Shown here one piece after another: positions 23,298-36,625 of a stretch of DNA of 64,000 nt; position 1 is the stretch's first letter; each line of letters begins with the position of its first letter. Source of the DNA: Brachionus rotundiformis (Eukaryota; Rotifera; Eurotatoria; Ploima; Brachionidae); contig JAESIW010000157.1 in assembly GCA_016802295.1 (NCBI GenBank), positions 124,001 to 188,000 on the forward strand, in the 5' to 3' direction. The position numbers were made by a program, and so were the translations under genes. The notes under the pieces are model-generated. The model did no database searches, was not told the origin of the DNA, and was given only the letters and a program-made list of their open reading frames with translations.

Positions 23298-24873
23298 TCT
23301 AATTTTTTTCCCAAAATTTTAATTTTATTTCTAAATAAGAATGCTTTCTAAAATATTGTCAAGGTATAGTAATTTAAAAGAAGCTCTTGAATTTTAATTT
23401 AAACTGCGCCAAATTAAATGTTTTAGCTCAATTAATGTTTTCTCTAGCTCATTCAGAGTTTCTTGTTTATGGTACGCTAATTATGCAACATATTTTGCCT
23501 TAACGCAAAAATACCTCTAAGATTTATAGAAAAAAATAATAGATTGCCATTGAAATTAAATGTACAAATTTTAATTTTTGATCGCTTGTAAATTGGTGGA
23601 TTGTAGGCTATCCAAAAGCTTTTGGGACATACACAGATGGGTTTTCATTTTTATTTACTTAAAATAAAATTTTTTATTTTTTCTTTTATTATTCGTTCGT
23701 GATTAAAACGGGTCATGCAACTTATAAATTTTAAAATTTTAAAACAATTTTAAAATGTCTAAAAAATCATGATATATTAACTTTAACTTTTTTTTGAATT
23801 CCTACATGTTTTTTTTTCCTAATTATTATTTAGTTAATAAAGATCTCTATCATTTATAGCTATTTTATACTCTAAATTAAAGAGACATATGTGTATGCCA
23901 AAAAGTAGAATAAAAAAATTCTCTGAAATAATAATATTAAATATTTGTCTATTTATTTATTTTAAATATTAATTCAAAGATGACAGATTTGGGCTCAGTA
24001 CAATGTGCAAAGCTTGTTACGAATAATTATATTTTCTTAAAAATTTCTTAATTTAAGATCAATCATGAGCTACAGGTGCTCGGAAAGCAAGCATTTAGGC
24101 AACAAAATCATTTATTATTCGAACAAATCCACTGAAATATTTTGTTAAATTAAGCCTAAAATCCAAGATTACCATCATTAAATTGTTAAAATAATCGGTA
24201 ATTTTTCTTAATGATCCTGTGACTGATGTAGCTGATGCAGCGTCATTTACTAATTGATATAAATTCGATTAGATCAAAAAATAATTTCGATTTAAATTCG
24301 GTTTATACCGAATAAAAATCTAGTAAATATGAATATAAACTCACAATTTTCTGAGTATCTAAAATATTTTTATATGAGACAGCAATTTTATTTAAATTTT
24401 TTTTGTTACACTTTAAGAAGGAAATTGAAAATATTATGATTTTTTCTTTTTTTATCATACATAAAAGATTCTTAATTTAAATTTTTTAATCAATGATTGT
24501 TAATATTTTGTTCATAATAATTTAAAGCTATTTAGTTTTCCTTTATGAAGATTTAAAAATTCTTATCATTGTAAAAGGCTTATTGGAATTAATTATTAAA
24601 AAAGAAAGAAAATATTTTTAAATATCAAATGAATTTCAAAAACAACAATATTAATTAATTATCTTAATTGCAGAGCCAAATAAACCCTAGACAATTCATC
24701 GGCCATAAAAGCAGCTTATTAGTTGTCAAAATTTATTACATATGAAAATGTCAGTCGAGAAATTTAGCCTTAGAGATTTTTTTATTTTAAAACAAAAAAT
24801 TTTGTTAATTTTAGCGTTTTATTCTCAAAATCTACTCAATAAAAAAATAATTACTACTTTAATATCAATTAAG
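23298..24873. other. AT-rich spacer within the NCS cluster
   Basis: About 1.6 kb with no recognised gene or repeat with clear ends. Confidence 0.4.
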
Positions 24874-25604
24874 TTAAGCATTCGGTGCCAAAAAGTTCAT
24901 TAGAACAGGATCGTTGAGGCATCCATCAACAAATTCATCTTCAGACAACGTTCCACTGTTGTCTCTGTCTAATTTTCTGAATATGGCTTCGACTCTTTGC
25001 TTTGGATCGTTGTCGCCCTTGCGATTAGATTCGCCCAGTAGGTCATAAATGGCAATTATAATTTTCTCCATCTCTTTTTTGTCTATTTTTCCATTACGAT
25101 TTGAATCGTACATCTGAAATGCTAAGCTTAGTTTCTTTCTGACATCTCCTTGAGCTGAAACAGATATGGCAATTAAAAATTCAGTAAAGTCCTTGGTAAG
25201 AATAGCATCAAAATTAAAATTCAGTTTTTTAAATAAAATCATACTATTTTGCCACTACGGTCGGTGTCAAATACTTGGAAAACTTGAGCACAAAATTTGT
25301 CAGCTTTTCCCTGAGGGTAAAATTCTTTGTAAACTTCAGTGAATTTCTAAACATAATTTAAATACAAATTAGTTAAATAAACTGAATATGAACTTACCTT
25401 TTTATCTAGTTCTCCTTTTGGACAATCTTTCAAAAATCCATTATGCCATTGTATTATTTGCTCTCTGGTGTACTTGGTATTGGCCAAGAGCATCTGGATC
25501 TCATCCTCGGCTGAAAGAAAAAATTACTCTTTGTTCTAATACATTCGATTCTAATTACTTAACACAGTGGGGTCCTTCTTCTTTTTTCCAGATTTGTTAC
25601 CCAT
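24874..25604 (-). CDS. Neuronal calcium sensor paralogue 4
   Basis: Four exons, 25604-25559, 25510-25398, 25346-25245 and 25191-24874, give 192 residues. Starts MGNKSGKKKKD; EF1 has CPKG. EF2 is DTDRSGKI / DFTE, split by the third intron; EF3 is DSNRNGKIDKKE; EF4 is DRDNSGTLSEDE. Here there is no intron before KDCP; instead introns lie inside LT|E, after LDKK and after GKI, the same three positions and phases as paralogue 5. That pattern ties paralogues 4 and 5 together. The + strand frame at 25388-25768 overlaps these exons and is a shadow. Confidence 0.94.
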
Positions 25605-28399
25605 TTTTATTTTCTTATCTTTTAAAAATACGAAATTTAAAAATTTTAATAATTTATTTTTTTATGAAATTCTTGTTTAAAAGTAGAAAGAAAAAACAAT
25701 TGTGTAAAACTTATATTATAAAAGAACGATTCAAAGTATCTACTGTTTTGAAATTTGATATTTTTTAAAGCACGGAAATTTTTTTTCGTAAAAAAATAAA
25801 AAAAAAAAATTGAAAAAAAATTTAGAAAGCTTATTAAACAAATATTTGAAAAAATTAATAACAAAACTCAATTCAAAGCTTAAAGTAACAACCAAGTTTT
25901 CAAAAACTAGGGTTTCGAATAAACAAATAATTATATATTCTTTGTATTCGAGTCCTACCTTCAAATTCTAATTGCTTAATCTAAAATGCAATAAAGATAA
26001 ATTTCTAGATTTATTTTTTGTCTAAATGTTAAAGCTAAATATTTTGCTTGTTTTACGGGCTTTTCTAGATTATTAAAATTTGTTGCTATTTATATATAAT
26101 TTGACCGAAATTATTACAAAATCCAAATGAGTAATCCTCAAGCCAAATTAATCATTAGCACAAGTTGTTATATTATTCATAATTTTGTGTAATAAAATAA
26201 AGATAGCTTATCTATTTTAGGTGTTGATCATAAGTCTTAGATTTGCAATAAATTCTATTACAACTTAATTAAATTAATCAAAAATCAAGATTTTAATTAT
26301 GTTTATTTCATCTTAACTTTTTGTTTGCCTTTGTTTTTGGATTAAATAAAAGCTAAATAGAAAAAGGACTAATTTTTCTTTCAAATATTTCCGTTTTGGG
26401 TAAATATTTCGACAAAAAATTTTGGAATTTATTTAAAATTACCACTTAATCAAAAGTAAAATGAAAACTTCTACTTGAGTTTAAATATAGAAAATTATAG
26501 TCATGGAAATAATTAATTTAAATATTAACTGATATTTCTAGCTTAAAAAAGTCCATTATGTAATTTTTTGTTTTATGATCACTTTGCATAATTATTTTAC
26601 TCTTGGTGACAACATTTTTAAAGCTTAATTTTAAATTAAATTTTTTTTCGGAGAAAAATATTTAGGTCAATTAAACTTAACTTTCGAAATTAAAGTTGAC
26701 TTTTATGGAAAAATATTTTGCTTTAGATCAAAAAAATTTCCCAAATTTATACGTCTATTGTGATGGCTTATCTTATCTTATCACTCTAATTTCAATAAAG
26801 AGATGAAAAATTTTGGACAAAGCCATTAATTTTTGTCATAAAAAGCGAAATAATTCGAATCTAGGCCTATTTATTTATTAAAGTATGGATCCTAGCCATT
26901 ACCAAAATAATCGATTTCAAAATTACTTACTTGTTTTGTTAGCATTTTGTTTTAATTAGCAAGTTTTATCATTTTATGACTGAATATCCAATATCTAAGT
27001 AAAAATTCTTATTTTTCTCCTAATATCTATTTAAGGATTAATTTTATTTTCTGAATCAGCAAAATTAGAACTTAAGAATTTAATAAAATAACTTTTCAAT
27101 TTATAAACGCTGACTATAACATATCCTTTTTTAATTGAGAATTTAATTTAAATAATTTCAGATACTAGTTTGTCATTACTTAATCCGTTACAAGCAACAG
27201 TACAATGCGTTTATAATGATAAAATAGGATACTTAATTTTTTTAAATGGAATATAAACATTTTCGATGAAGGCAGGGGAAAGAGCTTGCGTTTAATATAT
27301 TGCATTTTGATGATTAAAATAGTTTTAAAAAAATTGTTTTTGATACTTAAATTATATCTTTTGATAATAAAATTTATTCATTAAATATTTATAAAGCTAA
27401 AATAAGAATAATGTTTTAATATAATATTTTTGATAAATGAAAAATTAAATTAATTAAACTCTATAGCAAATATTTAGCTAAAAATCGAACTCTTTGTTAA
27501 ATCTTGTCGATAAGAAGTGAAAATTTCTCAAGCTAAAATTAATTTTGATTAAATAAAATGAGCTATCGGATAATTAATAATTTTTATAGTAAAAATATAT
27601 TTTCCCTTTAAATCCCTTTAAAAATATTATCTTATACTCAATAAATTTATCCTAAAAATCTAATCAAGCAAGAAGACAAGTTTTGACATTAAAAATAAAA
27701 TAAAAAAATCAATTGTTATACATATCCATCTCACCTTATAAATTTGATCTTAAATCTTGCTTTAATAGTATTATTTTGAATAATTTTTTTCTAAATTGTC
27801 TAGTCTATTAAATTAATTACAAAGGATCAAACGAATATCTTAAAAAACTCATTCATAACTCAATATTTTAAAAGTAATTATATTTGATTTGAATTTTTTG
27901 TTGTCATTTTTTAAAATGATCGAATGAATGTTTATTTTCTTTAATATTTATATTATTAGTTAGCTATCAGATTACATGTAAAAAATTCTTAGTTGTAATA
28001 GCTTTTTCTTCTTTTTTGTCATCAAAAATAATCACTCATTTTAATTAAATCTAATCGATTTTTCATCAAATTAGATATAAATATAATATAATCTTAAACA
28101 ATTAAATTTAATAAGTGTTATTGTAAAAAAAAATTGGGGTAAATATCAATTTATTATATATATATGTTTATTTTGATTTAGTAAGATACATTCAACAAAA
28201 TGAACACGTTTTTTTAGGATGAAAAACTAGATTGGGTCTGAAGTATCTTATTTATCATATTATCGAATATCTAGACTCGTGATTGATGCTTTAATTAATA
28301 TTCTATTTAAAACAAAAAATAATAAAAATTAAATTTTTTATTGAAAAATATTTAAAAATTTTATAATCTTGTTGATTCACTGTCTAAAAGAAAAAATAA
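25605..28399. other. AT-rich spacer within the NCS cluster
   Basis: About 2.8 kb with no convincing coding sequence. Frames on the - strand at 25646-25964 are low-complexity F/N/I/K translations of A/T sequence. Confidence 0.45.
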
Positions 28400-31300
28400 T
28401 TATTGAAGGTTTTTAATTTTAATAAACTTATTGATTTTATTACATGGTTCGTCCATTAGTTGTGAAAATGACGGATCATTGGAAAAACCCTGAATGAACT
28501 CTTCTTGGCTTATTAAACCGTCATTATTTGTATCTAATTTGCCAAATATTTCGTCGACTCTTTTTTTTGCGTTTGTTGAATTGTTTTTATCTGTTTCACC
28601 GACTAATTCAAGAATTGCCACAATTATTTTTTCTAGTTCCTTTTTGTCAATAAATCCATTTTTATCTGCGTCATACATTTGAAAGGCGACTGAGAGTCGA
28701 TTTTTAAGACCAACTATTGGAAAAAATAAATTATGTAAAATTATACAAAGTTTTTGGTAAAATGGTTATTTTATTATTGCACTTAATTTTTAAAAGCAAT
28801 TAAACTATTGAAAAAACTCGATATTGCTTCTTTAATTTTTCTAATTCTTTGATGAAATAAAAGTGATATGATATTTTTTTGAATTGAACTTGTATTAATA
28901 TTTTGAATCGATTGTATTTAGTTGAATTTTTTTTCCTCTTTTTTAAAACTTATAATTTTGAAAATCTGAAATTTTAATTTATAAGAATGAAAATAAAGTT
29001 GTTTTAAGAGATTAAATGAAGTATTTAGCAATTTTTAATTCGTTGTGGTATCTATTGATAGCTAATTATAATCTATTTGGACCAAACAAGACAGATATTA
29101 TTAGATTGGAGGAAATAAGATTTTGAGGATGCATCTTGGAGACTAAATGGATAAGATCTCACACAGAAAACTTTTATACAAGCTTAAATGTTTTTGGATC
29201 AAATATTATTAACTGGATTTGGGAATGACATGTTAAGAACAATTGTAAGCCTACGCGGATGACACAAAAATCATCTCTGTGACAAACATAGATGAAATCA
29301 AAATATGCAAAATAATATTGACAATGTGAATACATGGTTCAACTAAGTTAAATGCAGAAAATGCAAAATGGTACATTTTGGAAATAAAAACAATTCAAGT
29401 AGTTACAGTATAACATTCAGGTCAAGTAGGACTTTCAGAAATGAAAAATATCTGGGTATTTTAGTCACTTAAGTTCTTTGAATAATCAAATTAAGAGTAG
29501 TAAGGCAAATTAAATAGTGTTGTAAGTGGCAAGACTTAAGTTGACTAATAGTTTTATAAATCGACCAGGTCGACTAAGTCGTATATTATTCTCATCATAT
29601 TTTTTTATTTTAAGTGTAGTCAATTATTTTATAATCATGTATAAATTTAACAAAAATATAATTTAAAATTTCATAGTTAATAAAGAGTTCTTATAAAGCG
29701 GTTTATTGCTCAAGTATTATAGAACTCTATTTAAATATTGTATTTCATTTTTATTTAATTAAAATTTTTTATCTAATTTTTCACAAATACTTGGGTTTTT
29801 CACTTGTGTAAAAATTCTGACAATTTTTTTTACATGTATGAGGGCTAGGTCTCAAAATATATCTCTTTCTTACAGTGAAATGACTTAAATTAAGTGAATA
29901 CAAAATAAATGAATCACATATTTCTTTTGTTTAAAGTCGAAACAAAAGTCGACTTTGAATTAATATAACTCACAACACTAAAATTAAGAATTAGGAATGA
30001 TTAGAAAGGCCTCAAAATTTGAAAATTTAAACACAAGTAGCATTAAACTGTTGTAAACATCCCCTATTAGACCTCTTTTAGAATATGTAATTTTTTGGTG
30101 TCCATGTATTGAAAAAGAGGATGTTGTGAAGTTCCTTTCAATTCGATCGTTTTAAAATCTGCAAATAACTCTGCAATTGTCTGCATTTTGCCAACTTGCT
30201 TAAAGATTAAGCATTTTAAGGAGTAAATTATTCTTTAAGATAAAAAAGTTATTCAAGTTTTTCTGAATTAAAACGATCGAATTGAAAGGAACTTCACAGC
30301 CAGTAAAAAATACATAAAAGAGATTAAAAAAATTTTCAGAAGAGCAACAAAACTGATCCATGAGCCCCAAAATTTAGTATATATAGAGAGATTAAACGAG
30401 CTGGAATTGTAAGATTTACATACAAGAAGGACAAGAAGTGAATTAATATGATTTTATTAACACTAGAAAGCCCGAGGTGTTTTAAAGACCCCTTTTTAAA
30501 AAATTTAAATTTGAATATTATTTCTAAGGAAAAAAGTTATTAAAAATTACTCAAAGAAACTTAAAATCAACTTGTGATACTTAAATTTTTTAAAAATATT
30601 ATAAATAAATTTTTTCTACGAGTCTTTACTTATTATCAAATTTAAAAATCTAAATAATAAAATGATATGGATGATTTAAAAACAAAATAAGTTTAAATTA
30701 TTTTGTAAAAAATAAATTAATGATGATCTCTTTAGAATTTAAGCTTTAAATATCAAATAACAAATATTTATTAACTTGAATGCTCTTAATTAATTATTTT
30801 TTAGAAAAAAACTTATTCGTTTAAAATGCAATTTAAAAAGGAATTCTCTTAATGTTTGTGATTAACTAAAAAAATGAAAATTTTCTAAAAGCAAAATTAA
30901 TTTTTTAAATGATAAATTAATTTTTTTAAATACATCTAAAGATAGAGATAATATCCTTCCTGATCTTAAAAAGTGGAAATTTAAATAATCAAATTTGACA
31001 AAAATTTAAACCGTTTTGTATTTTTTAATATCCTACGATTTCATAACTAATAATAACAGTTAGTTAGTAGTACTTATTTAAATTATTTGCTTAGCATGTA
31101 AAAAATATTATAAACAAGCTATCTTTGAATTAGTAAAAATAAATAAAAATAACAAAATTACCCTGTGAGAGTGTAAACATGGCCAGTAAGTACTCGTTAA
31201 AATCCTTTTAATTAAAATTCGATAAGAAAAAATAATTGAGTAATTTATTTTTACAATTTTTCCATTTTTATCGATATCGAATTTTTCAAAAATTTGATTA

Positions 31301-31786
31301 CAAAACTTTTGAGCTTTACCTTCTGGATAAAGGTCTTGATAATATTTGATATAAGTCTTGGTAAAATTAAAAAGACAATTGAATTAACAGATTATCAAAA
31401 ACTACTTTTTTATCGAGTAATCCTGATGGACAGTCTCGTATAAAGTTTCTATGATGTTCAATGATTTTTTGTCGAGAAAATGATGTATTTTTTATCAAAA
31501 ATGTTATATCTTCTTCACCTTTTAAAAAAAATTTTAATCATAATTGTATTTGATAATAATCTTAGAAAAAATAAAAACTCATATTAAATTTTCCAGGTAA
31601 AATTTAAATAAAATTGAAAAATGCATTTACAAAAATGTACCAAGTTAAAAATTGTTAAGTTTAATATAGGCACGATCAATTATAAATAAATTATGATCTT
31701 GGTTTATTGTTAGTGGATTTAAAAATCTAATAAAATTTACTCAAAATTTTGTAGTCTCTTTTGTCTCTTTCTATCAAAGCGCCCAT
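28400..31786 (-). CDS. Neuronal calcium sensor paralogue 5 (large TE-bearing intron)
   Basis: Five exons, 31786-31741, 31518-31406, 31356-31255, 31204-31162 and 28713-28400, join in frame to 205 residues. The first two exons have the same lengths (46 and 113 nt) as in paralogue 4, which supports the short first exon encoding MGALIERDKRDYKIL. EF1 carries CPSG; EF2 DIDKNGKI / DFNE, EF3 DADKNGFIDKKE and EF4 DTNNDGLISQEE all keep their ligands. The C-terminus ends in a longer Lys/Asn-rich tail. The last intron is 2448 bp because LINE, hAT and MITE sequences have piled up in it, antisense to the gene; an extra intron splits the SQ|VGLKN stretch. Whether it is still spliced efficiently is unknown. 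Confidence 0.88.
29515..29980. mobile_element. hAT-like non-autonomous element
   Basis: The ends are TAGTGTTGTAAGT and ACTCACAACACTA, inverted repeats differing at one of 13 positions, with the TAGTGTTG form usual for hAT transposons. The 8-bp flanks are AAATTAAA (29507-29514) and AAATTAAG (29981-29988), a near-perfect 8-bp target duplication as hAT elements make. It splits the LINE remnant between SSKAN and LGMIR. Internal segment 29705-29865 is repeated at 12119-12290. No transposase is encoded. Confidence 0.75.
29705..29865 (+). repeat. Dispersed repeat, copy 2 (matches 12119-12290)
   Basis: Same order of blocks as the copy at 12.1 kb (TTGCTCAAGTATTATAG, then TTGTATTTCATTTTTATTTA, then CACTTGTGTAAAAATTC). 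Here it is the interior of the hAT-like insertion. Confidence 0.5.
30125..30298. mobile_element. MITE with 30-bp perfect terminal inverted repeats
   Basis: TGTGAAGTTCCTTTCAATTC at 30125 and the following GATCGTTTTA are matched by the exact complement ending ...GGAACTTCACA at 30298. The 174-bp element interrupts the LINE reading frame after KEDVVK. I do not see a clear target duplication, so the superfamily is open. Confidence 0.7.
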
Positions 31787-32793
31787 TTGTTTGCTTTGGA
31801 AAATATCAATTTTGTACCATGAATTAAAATAAAATAAAAAGTTGGTTTATTTTAAAGAAGAAAAATATGTAAATTTATCAGAGAATCGATCTCTTGTTTA
31901 AGAAATATCTATAAAATATTTTAAATTTTTAAAATTTTATTTTTTTTGCTTTTAGCTGATTTGAATATGAAATAGAAACGAATTTTATTTTCAAATAGGA
32001 TATGGCATACACAACTTTATGTAAAAATAAAAATTAAAATTAGACATTTAAAAATTTAGTTTAGTATTCTTTGAACGTCAAGTCACCTAGATTTGAGTAT
32101 TCAACTTGACGTAATTATATTTCTGTCAATTAGGCGAATAAAACATCAATTAATGATCAAATAGCTTTTCGCAAAAAAAGACTTATAAAAAATCTATATC
32201 TTGTTAAATAAGATATTTTCTCAAAACATTCTTAAATTGAATTAATTTTAAAATTGATTCTTTTTTAAATTTGAATTAACATAAAAGTTAGATAAATGAT
32301 AAATTCTGGGCTTGAAATTATTTCAACAATTCTTAATACTAAAACTAGTTTTGTTAGAACCAAACTAAAAAACATTATGAATACCTAACAAATGCTCTTT
32401 AAATATATTAAATTAAGTGCAAAATGTTTTTTTAGATAAAAATTTATTATTAAAATTTTCAGCTTTATAATTTTTATTTGTTTTTTAATCGAAATAAAAT
32501 GTATATTTTCGATGAATATCTTTTTTATGAAACATTTAAGAATTATTTTTCTATTTGGAAAAAATGATTTTGGAAAAATTTTGATTATCTGCTAAATTAG
32601 ACATTTTGTTGCGTGAAATTTAATATAATTAAACAAAAAAAGTATTCTGATATATTCTAAAGAAAAAAATTTATTTCTAACCATATAGAGGTACAAAAAA
32701 GGTAAAAAATAACAAATCTATTGATTAATAAAATGATTTATAGAAGGTTAGATTTTTCTGAGTAAAGAATCGCTGTCTATGTATTGGGAGCCT
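31787..32793. other. Spacer between NCS paralogues 5 and 6
   Basis: AT-rich. No gene seen. A short imperfect inverted pair around ACGTCAAGT / ACTTGACGT (32077-32113) is the only structure noted. Confidence 0.4.
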
Positions 32794-34030
32794 TTATTTT
32801 AAAAATAAAAAATATATTTTTGTAATAGAGTTTATGTTGTATTTTACCAATAGAGAGCGAAGAAGAGGGTCTGCAAGACATCCTTCGACAAACTCTTCCT
32901 CTGTCAAGTATCCATTCTGGTCTTTATCCAATTTGAACATTATGGTTTTTACTCTCTCTGAAGGTGAATTTTCACCCTTACGGTGTTCTTCACCCAAAAG
33001 ATCGTAAATCGCTTCAATTATCTTTTCCATTTCTTTCTTATCCACTTTGCCATTACGATCCACATCATACCTAAAAAAATCTTTTAAAAATAAGAAAATT
33101 TAAATACAAGCATACATCCTAAAGGCCATTGACAGTTTTTTGTGTGCGTCACCTTGTGCAGTTACCGAAATAGCAATTAAAAATTCGGTGAAATCCTAAT
33201 TTTAAAAATTAACTTATTTTAAATTTTTATATTAAATACAATATTACTATTTTGCCACTATTATCAAAATCAAACACCTTAAAAACATGATTGCAAAATT
33301 TGTCGGCTTTTCCTGGATAATTTTTTATTAATTTTTTCAAAAATATTAAACCAAATTAACCTTGAGGATAGAATGCTTTGTAGGCATCAATAAATTTTTT
33401 TTTATCCAATTGTCCTTTTGGGCAATCTTTCTAAATTTTAATTTAAATAAAAAAAAATCGCTAATTAATTTCAATTCTTTATTCGATTTACTATAAAACC
33501 GTCATGCCATCTGTAAATTTCTTCCCGAGTAAATGATGTGTTTGATAAAAGCAAACCGATTTCGTCCTAAAAAAAACAAATATTTGATAGAGAAAACATT
33601 TAGCTTTATCATCTAATATATCTTTATTAAATTGATAAAATTCAACTACTGTATTTTAAATAAAATTTTATAATTAGATAAAGAAAAAATAAATTTCATT
33701 TTGATTCAAAACAAAAGCACTTAATTATTTTAAAAATATGAAACTTCTATTTTATAAATTTGAAAAAAAGTGAAAAGTTATTTAAAAAGATTCAATTAAA
33801 AATCACTTTAAAATATTTTATATTTATTAAAATTTTTTAAATTTTTAAAATCATTATTTATATTGAATTATAACCTTAGGAAAGAATAAAATCATAATAC
33901 TGATTTAAAAATTAATAATTTTTTTTTACTTTATGATACAGATATATTAAAAAGTTTTAATCAAATATTATTTTACTTCAGTTAAGATAGCTAAGTTCTT
34001 TTTTTTTGACTTGGCTCCTTTGTTCCCCAT
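32794..34030 (-). CDS. Neuronal calcium sensor paralogue 6
   Basis: Six exons, 34030-33977, 33566-33492, 33430-33361, 33312-33248, 33195-33116 and 33070-32794, give 206 residues. Starts MGNKGAKSKKKN; EF1 CPKG; EF2 DFDNSGKI / DFTE; EF3 DVDRNGKVDKKE; EF4 DKDQNGYLTEEE, all ligands present. It has the richest intron set of the cluster: besides the shared positions after LTE, before KDC and after GKI, it has two of its own, inside YPQ|GKAD and inside the Met codon of AFR|MYD. The C-terminal tail after LRSLL is a hydrophobic stretch not found in the others; a missed last intron could explain that. Sequence is closest to paralogue 7. Confidence 0.92.
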
Positions 34031-36625
34031 GTTTGTTTAATTTTCTAAATAAATTTAAAATTTTACTTTAAGTTAAACATGCAAAAATAATATAACAGCA
34101 AAAAAAAATAAAAAATGAAAGGAAATAGAAATTGAAATATTAATACTAATAATATTATTTATTTGACTTCCTAATAAAGAAAATAAATTATCATTACATT
34201 AAGCAAGCATGAAAAAATCATTCTATTATTCGAATTAAGTGTCATAATTACTTATTATTTTAAAAATTTTTCGAAAAATTAGATTGAAAATGTTCAATAA
34301 GTTTACGAGTTTTTATTTTTTATTAATCAGTTTATTTAAAAAAAAAACTAATTAGAATTAACGTATAATTAATAGATTTAAAGGGATAATTTAAACTTGT
34401 TAATTAAACAAATAAAATAAACCATAATATTTTATAAGGCTTAATTTATTTTTAGTTTCCTTTATGGCATCCTGGCAGTAATTTTTTTATATTTAATGCC
34501 TTTATATATTGTTTATTAATTTAACATCTATATAGAATAAAATTCATTTAACCGATCTATTTGATTTTTATTGCGATAAATTTATGGCATGATTGAAATC
34601 AATTTATCAAACTTGGAACGTAATTTTATGGCTCTTTAGTTTTTTTTTTAGATATTATAGTTAAATGTTTTTATAAAAAGCTTATATCTATGATGATTTG
34701 TATATTAATCTCAAAAATTAAAACTATAATAACAAATTGTTTATTAATAATAGTTTTATTTTACATTTCAAAAAAAAAACCGAAATTTCTAAGATTAAAG
34801 AAATCCTGTTAATTCTGTACCGATAAATTTGATTAATAAAAACGTAATAAATTTTTTTTACTCCTTTTCTTAAACAGCTCAGTGATTATATTAAATTAGA
34901 AGAGATTTTCTAGAAGCTATTGAATTCATAATTTTAACTAATTTGTTTAAAAAAAGTCAAGTACTGTTTCTTTATTAGATGACTGTACTAAATAAATTAA
35001 AATCCAACTTTTCCCTTTCCACAAAGATAAAATCTATAACTTTATTCCATTAAGATAATTATCTTTGTCTTTTAACTTAACTCTCTATATATACTGGTTC
35101 TAAAAACGTTTAAATTTTTTTTTAAAATTCATTATCAAAAGCTAAATCATGCGGCTGAAATAATTAAAACCTTTATGGCATCCTAAATATCCATTCCAAT
35201 CAGCCAATGCTCTGTCCAAATTAAACTAAACAAATAAATTCAATTAAGAAAACGAATTTATCTATTAATAAAAACAAAAAGCAAGTTGGTGTCGTTGTTC
35301 CTGATATTTTATTTAAATTTATTTAGCTTTTTTTCTTTACTTCCCATACTCAAAGAATGGGAATCTGTTATTTTATTTATAAAAAAATTAATTAAAAAAA
35401 GAGAAATAATTGGGTAATAAATCAGTTTCTTAAAGGTTATTATTTATCAAACATGACTTAAAGGGTTTTGATTTTTTAATTTTTTTAAATCACTACATCT
35501 TTTATAAATAAAATAGCTGACAAAAAGTCTCATGAAAAAATAATATTTGTTAATGCGCTATTTTTTTCTATTTGATTCAATTTTGTTATCCTACAAACAA
35601 TTAGATATATGCAAGGTAAAAATTGGCATGAAATTTTCTGTTGAAATTTATTAAAAATTTAGCAACTAAATTAAAAAAAACAATCTCGATTTGGTTGATT
35701 TTAAGCTAATTTCAATTAGAATTTTAATTAATAATCTGAAATCCGAAAAAGAATTTAGGTGATTTTCATATTTCTGGAACAATTGATGCGATCATTTATG
35801 TCTAATCACATCTAAGCTTTGTTTACATGGTATCTTTTTCTTAATTGAATCTTATTGATACATTTTTAAAAGATAAAAAATTAAATTCAATTAATTTGGT
35901 TGAATACGCTACATGTTTTTTTATAAACAAATGATTATTTAATAAATGTTCTGTTCTTTTAAATATTTATGATAAAACCACCATGGCTTTTATTTAAATT
36001 GAAGAAATTTTTGTCATTATAAATTAGAGCTATAAAAGCAAACTTTAGAGACGCTATTGTCATTTAGCAAATTTTTTATACAAAAAAAAAACAGAATTTT
36101 AGATACAAGATAAAAACGAAAAATATTAGTGTCGTGTATTTATACCATGCATTAAAGAAAATTATACATAAATCTAATTTAAGATTCATCAACTTAAACA
36201 TTTGGATTAATCTTTTTTCTATCATGATTGATTACTTGCTCTTATTAAGTCTAATTCATTTGCTTTTCCAAGAATTTAATGTTTTTGATGCATTTAAGAT
36301 TAAAATTTGGGAAAAAAATGATTAATGCTTAGAATAAATTTTCTTATTAAAAAAAAACTCCTAAAAATTCAATAGTTATGAGTGCCATAATTAAGCAAAA
36401 TCTTATAAATGCTTTATATGACAGACAAAACTTGGTCTAATCAAGCCTACAAATTAAAATTCTAATTAGTTTTATTTTTTATTTTTGAGTTTGTTCCTAC
36501 CAAAAAAAAATAACTTATTAAAGATATCAATAAGCTTTGCACATACTATTTATTATTTAAAACTATTTAATGATGGTAGCATTAAAATTGTCAATTATTA
36601 TAAATTAAAAAAAATAATTCTTAGT
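34031..36625. other. AT-rich spacer within the NCS cluster
   Basis: About 2.6 kb without recognised genes. Frames at 36134-36325 and 36485-36667 on the + strand have no features, and the second overlaps the 3' end of paralogue 7. Confidence 0.45.

Larger units (their letters stand above)
29170..30450 (+). mobile_element. LINE reverse-transcriptase remnant with two later insertions
   Basis: On the + strand, inside the last intron of NCS paralogue 5 and antisense to it, decayed but ordered LINE motifs can be read: the catalytic AYADDTKIISV (about 29251-29283), VNTWFN, MVHFGNK, EKYLGILVT, NNQIKSSKAN, then after an insertion LGMIRKASKFENL, SPIRPLLEYV, and after a second insertion FRRATKLI and VYIERLNELEL with HTRRTR. 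This is the order of a Jockey/CR1-like RT palm and thumb. Frameshifts and stops show it is dead. The interruptions are a hAT-like element (29515-29980) and a MITE (30125-30298). Confidence 0.8.

Noticed and set aside
25388..25768. 126-codon + strand frame
   Set aside because: Overlaps exons 1 and 2 of NCS paralogue 4 on the other strand and has no domain of its own.
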